From the NCBI GenBank assembly GCA_907165275.2, contig CAJRBF020000005.1, positions 62,001 to 126,000 of the forward strand: DNA of 64,000 nt, written 5' to 3'. This DNA comes from Zygaena filipendulae. Lineage: Eukaryota > Arthropoda > Insecta > Lepidoptera > Zygaenidae. A model generated the notes under the pieces. That model saw nothing but the letters and a program-made list of their open reading frames with translations. It had not been told where the DNA came from and ran no database searches. Positions 1 to 9,521 of this stretch are shown here, piece after piece. Positions within the stretch are counted from its first letter, which is position 1. Every line of letters starts with the position of its first letter. A program made the translations under genes and the position numbers.

Positions 1-132
1 TTCAATTAGAGTACTGCTAGACGCGCGAGGCATAAACAAGAAGATGATAGGCGAAACCGAGAAACCTCCGATGCAGTTAGACGTATTAAATTCCTTTCAC
101 GGTGCTAAATACATAACAACAATAGATTTATA
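1..132 (+). pseudogene. Ty3/gypsy element A: RT fragment of pol (5' piece)
   Basis: Reading from base 2, this piece matches the RT of the intact gypsy element at 20606-24016 nearly codon for codon (the LLDARGINKKMIGETEKPP region), ending just after the motif-A residues TTIDL. It runs off the left edge of the window. At 132 the homology stops at a (TAA)n tract, where LINE copy 1 begins, and pol resumes at about 4618. About 80 bp of pol between the two pieces are missing compared with the intact copy, so the insertion was accompanied by a target deletion. The gene is dead here. Confidence 0.9.
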
Positions 133-220
133 ATAATAATAATAATAATTTATTTATTCATAACCAACTTGGATCATTTTGTTAGTAACATTGCTTAACC
201 TATTGTTAGTAAATTACATT

Positions 221-1099
221 ATATTTATATTTATATTTATATTTATATTTATATTTATATTTATATTTATATTTATATTTATATTTATATTTATATTTAT
301 ATTTATATTTATATTTATATTTATATTTATATTTATATTTATATTTATATTTATATTTATATTTATATTTATATTTATATTTATATTTATATTTATATTT
401 ATATTTATATTTATATTTATATTTATATTTATATTTATATTTATATTTATATTTATATTTATATTTATATTTATATTTATATTTATATTTATATTTATAT
501 TTATATTTATATTTATATTTATATTTATATTTATATTTATATTTATATTTATATTTATATTTATATTTATATTTATATTTATATTTATATTTATATTTAT
601 ATTTATATTTATATTTATATTTATATTTATATTTATATTTATATTTATATTTATATTTATATTTATATTTATATTTATATTTATATTTATATTTATATTT
701 ATATTTATATTTATATTTATATTTATATTTATATTTATATTTATATTTATATTTATATTTATATTTATATTTATATTTATATTTATATTTATATTTATAT
801 TTATATTTATATTTATATTTATATTTATATTTATATTTATATTTATATTTATATTTATATTTATATTTATATTTATATTTATATTTATATTTATATTTAT
901 ATTTATATTTATATTTATATTTATATTTATATTTATATTTATATTTATATTTATATTTATATTTATATTTATATTTATATTTATATTTATATTTATATTT
1001 ATATTTATATTTATATTTATATTTATATTTATATTTATATTTATATTTATATTTATATTTATATTTATATTTATATTTATATTTATATTTATATTTATA
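221..1099. repeat. Hexanucleotide satellite (ATATTT)n, about 146 copies
   Basis: About 879 bp of uninterrupted 6-bp repeat, with no variant unit visible by eye, lies in the 3' UTR of LINE copy 1. It creates artefactual open frames of alternating Ile-Phe (plus) and Lys-Tyr (minus). Such homogeneity means either a recent expansion or an assembly-collapsed or extended array. LINE copy 2 has only short TTTA-type runs, between its two ORFs (12430-12505). Confidence 0.97.
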
Positions 1100-1194
1100 C
1101 ATTTAAAAGATTATATTACACATTTACACACTATACTCCCCCCCAAAAACATTACAATATATAAATAACTCTGCCCGCCCATCATCAGATCCCG

Positions 1195-1405
1195 AGGAAC
1201 AGCTAGTCAATTTATAAATGCGAAAGAAAGTCTGTTTGTTTGTCTGTCACGCCCTCACGCCTCAACCACCCCACCGATCATCATGAAATCCCGCACACAC
1301 GCATCAGGGGCACAGAGCAGGACAAAGAGGACCCTTCATCCCGGAATTCCCACAGGAACCGCGAAACCAACGCGAATGAAACAGATGCAAACAGCTATTA
1401 GAAAT
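1195..1405. repeat. Dispersed short repeat in the LINE 1 3' UTR (RTE-tail or SINE-like)
   Basis: This contains the pattern 'ataaatgcgaaag...gtttgtttgtctgtcacgc...' followed by 'cccggaattcccacaggaacc'. The same order of words recurs at 28360-28555, and the 'gggagttcctgcgggaattcc' word recurs at 7620-7795, 28203-28275 and 30050-30115. Similar repeats are common in lepidopteran genomes and are often attributed to RTE-LINE 3' ends or their SINEs; that attribution is from memory. No coding potential is seen. Confidence 0.5.
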
Positions 1406-1437
1406 TATACCTATTGGTAGTAAAAGTACTTCTGAAC

Positions 1438-3180
1438 CTAAATAAGATAGTTAACTCGGGTATTCAGATGAGTCATTGCACAATGGTTCAAGTACACACA
1501 ATCGTACCTGTTAGCAATCATGCCCAGGATGCTGTTGGTTGCCGCCCGCACTCTGCTCACCAGGGATGCGCATCGCTTTCTCATTACTGCATAAAAGCAG
1601 TCTACACGCGCCTCCGCAAACATCCCCGATGCGCTACAGTACCTGGGCAGCCCCATCAGCATCCTGAACGCATTGTTATATTGAACCCGCAGAGCGCTGT
1701 ACTGTCTCTGCGTGTAGGCCGCCCACAGGCTGCTCGTGTAGAAGGATGTACAATAGGCTCTGAAAAGAGTAACCTTGACTTCTTTGGAGCAATGAGCGAA
1801 CCGGTGGACAATCATATTAGCTCTCACAGACAGCGCCCTGCGTTCACGTTCAATATCTGCATCATCTCCAAGGTCAGAAGTCACCCAGTGTCCGAGATAC
1901 TTAAATTTCGACACTACCTTTAGCTGTGATCCGTTTAACTTAATCGGTGGGACACTAAGTTCATCCTTACTCCTAACCCCAAAAACCATGCATTCGCTTT
2001 TACCCACGTTATATTTCAATCCATGACTGTCGGCATAAGCCTCACAAATCTTTAACAGTTTCTGTATGCCACATACAGAGGCACTCAGCAGCACCATGTC
2101 GCCCGCGTAGCTGATGTTGTTAACGCACACTCCGTCAATATGACAACCGACCCTGGTGCCGCTGAGCTCCTCTATAAGGGCGTTTATATAAAGACTGAAG
2201 AGTTTAGGCGAGGTCAACCCCCCCTGCCTCACTCCGCACTCCAGTCTGTACGGTTCAGATAGCGCTTCGCCCCATCTCACTACATTTAATTGATTCTGAT
2301 ACCAAAATTTAAAAATATTTATCAATTCAACGGGCATGTCAATATTGTGTAGCTTCCGCCATAAAATGTCATAACGTACCAAATCAAATGCCTTTGACAG
2401 GTCCAAGTAACACGCATAAACATGAGTTTTTCTATCTATATAATACTTGACAGTCTGCTTTAAACTTAATATTGCGCTTTCTGTTGATAACCCTTGTTTA
2501 AAACCAAATTGATTATCGTGCAACTTTAAATACTGATCTAATTGTACATTTAGCAGACTATCGAGTACTTTAGCGATTATCGTAGCGAGAGAGATCGGCC
2601 TGTAATTATTTTGATCACTGACATCCCCAGTTTTGTTTTTGATAATCGGCACCACTACAGTCTTCATCATGTCCGACGGTAAGTAAGAATGTACTATACA
2701 GAATGTGTAGAACATAGCGAGCACTCGTGGCAGATGCGGGCCAGCATGTAAAAGGTGCTCGATACTGAGGCCGTCATGACCAGGGGACCTGCCTCTAGAC
2801 ATGGATTTTATGACCTTACTCACATGCTTGGCTGTAAACCTAGGCCACATACCCCCGCCAGGCGGCCCCGCCACCCCGCCGCCCACACCCGCCAACTGTG
2901 GTGACCCCAGTGGTGACTTAACAACAAAATTACTTTTAAACATGTTTGCAATACACTTATGATCGCCAATGCCTCCGATGCTCACAGGAAGGCCCGGTTT
3001 GTTATTGAGCTTATTTGTAGACTTCCAAAAACTTTTAAAATTGCCTTTAGAATGGTGTTTTGCTATAATGTCTAGCTTAATTTGCTCTTCGTTTTTTTGA
3101 CACCATTTCAAACGAGACTTAAAAATCCTTCTAGTTTCACGCATTTCTTCATAGAAATGAACCTGAACTCGGTTTTCCAT
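1438..3180 (-). pseudogene. LINE copy 1 ORF2: reverse transcriptase with mutated YADD
   Basis: This is a non-LTR reverse transcriptase (about 580 codons) that would prime cDNA synthesis at a nicked target. Visible RT motifs in order are PGHDGLSIEH, YRPISLATI, QFGFKQGLSTESAI, YLDLSKAFD and CGVRQGGLTSP. The catalytic box reads YAGD where LINE copy 2 has YADD: codon 2101-2103 on the minus strand is Gly, so polymerase activity should be lost. The upstream endonuclease domain is missing. The reading frame also differs from that of the upstream ORF (3149-4594), which carries the N-terminal linker of this same protein, so there is a frameshift at about 3150-3180. It is a dead copy. Confidence 0.93.
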
Positions 3181-4594
3181 ACCATAACCATAGCTTTAGT
3201 TTACATCGAGCCTCCCTGTGAGCCTCGCTAACATGTCTGTTCCAACCCAGTATTGGTTTTTTGTGCCTCTTTTTATTACTTTTACTCGCATGACTCAAAG
3301 TAGCAGCCTTCGTTAAAATACAAACAATCTCGTGGTACATCCTATCTATAATTTGTTTATGTTCTATATTATTACACATACTATGGTCGCAACATTCACG
3401 AAATTGGTCAGGAAAATCAACTAGTCTCAGATCATTATGACATTCAGTTAAATTTAATGCATTGTAATTTTTTTCTTTCTTGATTAAGATTTTCTCCAAG
3501 AAAATTGTTTCCTGCATTTTACTCTGTATGTAATCAATGATATTTTGTTCTGTGGTATCTTTATGCACGTTAGTTATAAAAATGGGCACCTTAGTCTCCG
3601 CCGCCTTAAACTTTCCATCCTTCTCGCTCGCACTCCCCATTTTACCGCTATAACGATAAAACGACTTGTGTTTTCGGCGCTGAACCACATTCCATTCTCC
3701 ATCGCCTTCCAATGCCTCTTTGAACGTCCTACCAGATAGCACTTTATTATTGTGTACTGTTTTGCTGTTAGGAACACTGGATGTTGAGTGGCTAGGCAAA
3801 GGGACCTGCTGACCGTCAGTACCAAGTTCGCCTTCATTATAGATAGGTTGGGGTGGCGCCAACGTGTCTTCCGCCGCCGGCGCAGTATAACAGTCATTTA
3901 GGCATAACTCTTTTGAGATTTGCGGGTAGTTCGAAAAGGAGCATGTGTTTTGTATAGGCGACGATAAGTAATTATTATCATCCCTATCATTGCTGTCCGG
4001 ATCAATTATGGTCAGTCCAATGGGACCACTATCCAAATAACCTCCACGTTTCGTATTTATATTTATACTCGTTCCACGAAAACGATCTGGAACGCATCTG
4101 TTTACATCAGGCGTTGGAATTGAATTTAATATCTCAGCTTTCAGCTCCTTTAGCTGTTCGCATGTCACATACCTTGTTTTTATGTCTTTTAGTTCGGTCT
4201 GCATGAGTACCAAGTCCTTAAGAAGTTTCGTGACGTCTAGGTGGTCGAATGTTACTGGCGGTAGTTTCTCTAAATCGCGTGCCACGAAAACCGGCAGCAA
4301 CTCTGAGTTCACACTTTTATACAGCGATATTATGTCCTCCAAATCACGACTTTCTTTTCCTGCTTTTTTACGGTTGATCTTTCGTTTTTCCGTGGGCAAT
4401 GATTCAAACAAAAGTGACTTAGAGCGTTTTATCTCCACATCACTAAAAGCTGACGCACAGATCCGAATCAAGCTAACTTCATCTATCACGGAAATCTTGT
4501 TTTGTACGTAAGCTAATAACTCGTCAATCACAACATTGCACGAGTTGCATTTCACGACTGACGTCATCGCAAACTCACAACAGACACCCGTCAC
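3149..4594 (-). pseudogene. LINE copy 1 ORF1 fused to the ORF2 linker by internal deletion
   Basis: Codons 1 to about 370 match ORF1 of LINE copy 2 (12500-13792). There is an N-terminal CNSCN cysteine pair, the conserved block EKLPPVTFDH, and the C-terminal basic/RNP-like region starting at FKAAETKVPIFITNVHK. The frame then jumps, after KEKNYNAL, into the linker that in copy 2 lies between endonuclease and RT (RLVDFP...CCD...GWNRHVSEAHREAR). So the ORF1 end, the inter-ORF spacer and the whole endonuclease, about 1 kb, were deleted with the frame preserved across the junction. The product, if made, would be a chimera with no known function. ORF1 proteins bind RNA in the RNP; its role here is inferred from the family. 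Confidence 0.88.
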
Positions 4595-4617
4595 AGTTGA
4601 ATGCGCGCGTGCGACTG

Positions 4618-6764
4618 ATTATTATTATTATTATAACGTTCTTCCACAAGGTTTAAAAACGTCAGTAGGTAGTTTTAGTCGGGCAATGGATAAAATATTA
4701 GGACCGGAAGTCAGAGAGTTTTGCGTCAACTATTTAGATGATCTCGCGATCATAACGACAGGATCCTTAGAGTTGCATTTCGAACACATACAAATAGTTC
4801 TCGGGAAACTACATAAGGCAGGTATGACTTGTAATTTACAAAAATGCGAGTTTATCTGCAAAGAGATAAAAATGCTAGGATTTATAATAACAACGGATGG
4901 TATTCGCACGGACCCAGATAAATTGAAGAGTATTAGAGATTTTCCGCAACCTAAAAAGCTAAAACAATTACGCGCGTTCTTAGGACTTTGCAATTTCTAT
5001 CGTAGATTTATTCGTGATTATAGTATATTAATCTTACCGTTATGTAAGTTATTAAAGAAGCTTCAGGCGTGGAAATGGGGTAGTGAGGAACAGAGGGCGT
5101 TCGAATTATTAAAAACTAGATTCATACAGACGGTAATGTTACATCATCCAGATTTTAATAAACCATATTATTTGCAAACAGATGGCTCAGGCATAGGGTT
5201 AGCTGGGGTACTCTATCAGTTAGATGACAAAAATGAAATGAAAATATTAGGGTATCACAGTAGAACGTTGAAGGGGCCGGAATTAAATTGGACAGTTACA
5301 GAACAAGAGTTTTACGCGATAATTAGTAGTATTAAAAAGTTCGAAACGTATTTACGGGGAGCAAAATTTACGATCAAAACAGATCATAAGGCGTTAACGT
5401 TTATTAAAAACTGGAAGTTGTATAACAGTAGGGTTACGCGTTGGATATTATATTTGGAACAATTCGATTACACGGTGGAACACATATCGGGTAGACAAAA
5501 TTTGGTTGCAGACATATTGTCAAGGTATCTTCCTGCCGGTAAACAAATACAAGAGGATAGGGAAAAATGTTTCGAGATACTATACGTGGAGAGCGCGGAC
5601 AACGTTGAGCTCAAGGAAAAATTAAATAAATTATCGGAGTTGCAGTCATTAGATAACGAAATTAAAAATATTAGAGAACGTTTAGGACGTATAAGTGTTG
5701 CGCAGTGTAGATCTGATAGAATTACCTTACGTTGCAAATTGCGGGATAATATCTTGTATTATGATTCAATAGAAACGCGCAGGGAAGTCGTGTATCTTCC
5801 AAGAAGTTTAGTTGATGATGTAATTGATCAGGTGCACCTTGAGATTGGTCATCAAGGTGCTTATAAAATAATTAAATACATTAGAGATAGATTTTACTGG
5901 GGTTCACTTACCAAAGATGTTAGGAAGAGGGTTAAGGTTTGTCATATTTGTCAAATGTCGAAGAGCGAAAATATAAAATATGTAGAGCCGTGTCAATCAA
6001 TATTGTCTAGGGACATAGGAGATATAGTTATGGCGGATCTTTATGGGCCATTACCAGCGGGTAATCTCGGGGCCAGATTTATAATAGTGTTTCAAGATTC
6101 GTTTAGTAAGTTTATTAAAATGTATTCATTGAAAAATGCAACCGGGAAAAGCGTTTTAACTAAATTTAAACATTTTACGGAAATAATCAAACCAAAAGCC
6201 ATTATGACGGATAATGGAAAACAATTTATTAGTATAGTTTGGAAAGGGGGTGTAAGGGCGTTAGGTTGTAAACCGATTTATACGACTGTAAGAAATCCTA
6301 GACCTAACACCGTAGAGCGAGTAAACAAGGAGTTGGGTAGGTTGTTCAGGACTTATTGTCGCGCGAATCATAAGTCTTGGCCAACTATCTTACCAGCCTT
6401 GGAGGAATTATATAATAATAGTCATCACGATAGTACAGGCTTCACACCGTGTGAAATTATGTACGGCGAATCGAATAAAATTTCATTCGACGATAAACTT
6501 AAACTCGAAAGAGAACCTTTGAATTTAGAACGTGTTAGAAATTTAGTTCGGGAAAATCTGAAAAATGCAAGCTTAATGCGTCGCTCGAAATACGACAGGA
6601 AACACAGATTAATTTTGTTTCAAGTAGGAGACTTGGTAAAAATTCGGAAAGACAATAGGTCTGTTAAGGATAGGAAAGAGACCAAAAAGTTTGAGTTCTT
6701 ATATGAGGGTCCTTATGTAGTGGCTGCGGTGCCTTTTAATAATGTATACACGTACACGACGTAA
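4618..6764 (+). pseudogene. Ty3/gypsy element A: pol 3' piece (RT palm, RNase H, integrase)
   Basis: Pol resumes at YNVLPQGLKTS and continues through the RT box NYLDD, the RNase H start YYLQTDGSG, and the integrase zinc-binding segment (HLEIGHQGAY...CHICQMSK). The integrase catalytic triad is visible as MADLYGP, MTDNGKQF and NTVERVNKE. It is colinear with pol of element B at clearly lower identity. The last codons are shifted: after FNNVYT a short indel near 6752 gives a premature stop at 6764, and the expected C-terminal residues follow out of frame (ending near 6823). Together with the LINE insertion this makes the gene non-functional. Confidence 0.92.
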
Positions 6765-7186
6765 ACACCGGAACCTTGAAAGGAAATTATAACGCGATTC
6801 ATTTATATAAATACTATAAATAAATAAAAGTGCTAGTAACTAATAAATGTCAATCTAATGTAAGTTAGGTATAAGATGTAAACAACTTATGTGATTTAAA
6901 TTAATATAACTAAACAACTTATGTAACCTAAAATAATAATGTGATTGTAAATTTATTTTGATTAAATAAATTGGGTCAGGGAGAAATGACTCAATCACAT
7001 TCAATTGGCGTATCAGTATAATTCGAAATTTAATAATAACAACTTGCGGTTAAATAACGTCATCAGAATTTTTTCGTTCAACGAGATAAAATAAAAATAT
7101 CAATTTAGAGATAACAACGTTCAGAGATCGGTTAATGCGTTTCAGTGTTGTATTGGTTACCAGTGAATGTGGTTGGAGGGGCGTTG
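6765..7186 (+). other. 3' untranslated leader of gypsy A, left part
   Basis: This is non-coding and colinear with 24017-24375 of element B. The word 'aaattgggtcagggagaaatgactcaatcacat' (6967-7000) has a near-identical counterpart at 24168-24200, as does 'gaatgtggttggagggg'. The segment ends at the Transib-like insertion; its continuation is 9297-9407, which ends in the polypurine tract. Confidence 0.8.
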
Positions 7187-7609
7187 CACTGTGGAAAATA
7201 TCGGCCAGTTTCATATCAAAAATCCATATCTTTGTAGTTTTTAAAGGTATTGCTTTGAAATTTTGCATAGACATATTAGTATGTATAAGTGTTTGATCTA
7301 ATATAAATTTATTCATAACTAGCTGTGTCACATGGTTTTACTCGCGTCACAATCTAGGATTACGTGAAAATTGCATGTAAATAATGCACTTTTGTTCATC
7401 CATATAGATATTTTTTTAATTTTTAATTTTATAGATGTTCCCTAACATTAAATTTTTATAAATTTTAATTTAAATAAGTTTTAATTTTATCAGTCTTCAT
7501 AAATAAAAATGAATCGCCAAATGTGTTATTAAGCGTATATAACTTGCAAAGGACTGCAACAAATTGGATAAACCTTTTTTTTGTTTTCTTTATTGTCTGG
7601 ACAAGGTTT

Positions 7610-7795
7610 TTATAAAAGAAGTTTGGGAGTTCCTGCGGGAATTCCGAAACTCTCGCGGGTGAATCTCCGAAACGGTTGGACCAATTTTGACAGAAGTTTC
7701 ACTGCTAACTAGCTGATATCATTAGGAGTAAATTAAGCTACTTTGGAGTTCCTGTGGGATTCCTAAACTTAAACTAAAAACCGCGGGGCACATCT
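7610..7795. repeat. Dispersed 'gggagttcctgcggg' repeat inside the Transib-like element
   Basis: It contains 'tgggagttcctgcgggaattccgaaa' and ends 'accgcggggcacatctagta', the same word order as at 28203-28275 and, inverted, at 30050-30115. It is non-coding. It is probably a short retroposon or RTE 3'-end relic; the classification is inferred. Confidence 0.5.
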
Positions 7796-8736
7796 AGTAT
7801 AATAAATAAATGTATATATATATATTTTTTTTGTATAGTATGAATATCGCGGTTTTGCTCAAAAATGGATCCTTCTTACGCGATACTTTAGTCTAATTTA
7901 TTTTAGACTTAAGGATTAGATTTCCCGATAGATCGCTAAGTATAAAGGTCATCCATACTTCGGCCTCCGTAATTTGATACTGTTATCACGTGCAAAATCA
8001 CGCAGAGCCGACACATTTCTGCAGTTAACGAAATATACAAGTAATATTTCACGTCTTGAACAGTGAAAAATGGGTTCATTTTTAATGTTACCATAACGTG
8101 CAGTCGAATTAATAACGAAAACCAGCAGTTATTTTGAAAAATATTCATTTAAACAGAATGCATATAAGAGTCATGTGCAACTCTTAAAATATAACATTTT
8201 CCACAAGTAAATAAGTGCAAAATTATATTAAGACCTTTAGATACCACAGTCACATCGATAAATATTAAAATCGAAATCCCAAAACTATTTATCGCGCGAA
8301 CTACGAGAAATCCGCTATCACCAAGTGCGCGACTCGACTCATATTTTTTTTCATAATTCCGAAAATCGCAAATATTCGCAGCTGATTTTTATATATGTTT
8401 ATTATCAATACCTAATGTATCAAATAACATAAAATTCAAAACAGCGGTAAGCAGCGGTAACTACGAAAAGTCCCAGAGAATTTGAAAAAATCCCATTTTT
8501 TTCCGTTCATAATAATCAAGGTGTCATACTAAAATGGTATCACCAAATTAGAAATTCTTTTTATTATTAGAAACTAAGAAAGATATATTTTCAGAAATAT
8601 ATAACATTACAGGGCTTTTCTGTCATGTAACACACAAAATTTTACTTTGAAAATAAGGAAATTACGGGGCGAAAATTATAAGATTCCATTTGTAAATTTT
8701 GTGTGCAATTTATCCACTATAAAATATATTTTTTAA

Positions 8737-9012
8737 TACAGTTGCTCAAAAAGTGGCGTATTGCAGGGACGTTTAGCGTTCGGGATGTGGGCTATTACAT
8801 ACTCGAGATTTTTGTTTACCTTTCCCGAACTCGTGCGTTCTCTTTGCCAACTGTCAAATGGCGACACGACTTTGACACACTTTTTTGCATTGCGAAACGT
8901 AGGTTTCGCATTACTGATTCGACTAGCGCCATCTCTTGATCACAGTTGGAACTTAGTTGAGTTTGTTGTGTTTTTGATATTTTATTAAATTTCTTCATTT
9001 TTTTCGCAACTG
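8737..9012. mobile_element. MITE with TA duplication (Tc1/mariner-like), 276 bp
   Basis: The ends are CAGTTGCTCAAAAA and TTTTTTCGCAACTG, flanked by TA on both sides (8735-8736 and 9013-9014). The TA dinucleotide TSD suggests a Tc1/mariner-type helper. It has no coding capacity. Confidence 0.6.
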
Positions 9013-9037
9013 TATTAAAAATAGTTGTTCAGTACAC

Positions 9038-9147
9038 GTGCGGAACCGTCATTGCAACTAGTTCCGACTGTCAACCCTCACCTTCGGCTGCGCCTCGGCT
9101 CGGGTAGACATTTGTCGGAACTCTTTGCAATGACAGGCTTTCCGCAC
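9038..9147. mobile_element. Short MITE, 110 bp, TIR GTGCGGAA
   Basis: The left end GTGCGGAACCGTCATTGCAA is mirrored by the right end, which reads TTGCAATGACAGGCTTTCCGCAC; the inner word 'gttccgac' is also inverted. Superfamily and TSD are not clear. It is nested in the Transib-like element. Confidence 0.5.
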
Positions 9148-9390
9148 TTATAATGAAATATACTATAATGTATAAAAATTGTGATGAATATTGATGAACA
9201 ACATCTAAGGTATAAAATAAAAGCATTAAACTATTTATTTTTCGAAATTTGTAAAATGCATTTTTGATACGCAAAGTACCAATATTTTCCATAGTGCGTT
9301 GGGGCGGTCGTTTCCCAAAAACCAAAATAAATTTATAACATACTTAGGCGGCGTTAGGAGATTAAAAGTTAAATTCCACAGTGTTCCATT

Positions 9391-9422
9391 AAACTTTGGG
9401 GGGGGATTGTGACGACCCATAA
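9391..9422 (+). mobile_element. Polypurine tract and first 15 bp of the gypsy A 3' LTR
   Basis: 'aaactttgggggggga' (9391-9406) is identical in layout to the PPT of element B (24471-24486). It is followed at 9408 by the LTR start TGTGACGACCCATAA. The LTR is cut at 9422 by LINE copy 2 and continues at 13845; the intact form of this junction is seen in the solo LTR at 31141. Confidence 0.85.
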
Positions 9423-9521
9423 TAATAATAATCTTTATTTATTTCAGAAATCCATAGTTCCATACAACATAACAATTTTAATCAATTAATTATATATTAT
9501 ATTTATTTATTTACTAATTAT

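Larger units (their letters stand above)
133..4617 (-). mobile_element. Non-LTR retrotransposon copy 1 (CR1/Daphne-like LINE), inserted in gypsy A pol
   Basis: The element lies on the minus strand. Its 5' end is near 4617, ORF1 starts at 4594, the RT ORF ends at 1438, and a long 3' UTR ends in an (ATT)n-type tail at 133-150. Its proteins and its tail match LINE copy 2 (9423-13844). Relative to copy 2 it lacks the endonuclease region, and its RT active site is mutated. (TTA)n tracts flank both ends, and no clean TSD is seen. The clade name is an inference from the ORF1/ORF2 layout and RT motifs; a tree of the RT would settle it. Confidence 0.85.
7187..9296. mobile_element. Non-autonomous Transib-like DNA transposon (2.1 kb)
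   Basis: The element starts CACTGTGGAAAATAT and ends ATATTTTCCATAGTG, an imperfect inverted repeat extending about 39 bp (the inner word TATCAAAAAT is also shared). It is flanked by a 5-bp duplication CGTTG (7182-7186 and 9297-9301), present once in the empty site of element B (TGTTG near 24376). TIRs starting CACWRTG with a 5-bp GC-rich TSD are the known hallmark of Transib elements, relatives of RAG1. No transposase ORF is visible, so it would need a helper. Several smaller repeats are nested inside (7610-7795, 8737-9012, 9038-9147). Confidence 0.75.

Noticed and set aside
179..1168. Two ~300-codon open frames of Ile-Phe and Lys-Tyr repeats
   Set aside because: They are translations of the (ATATTT)n satellite on each strand.
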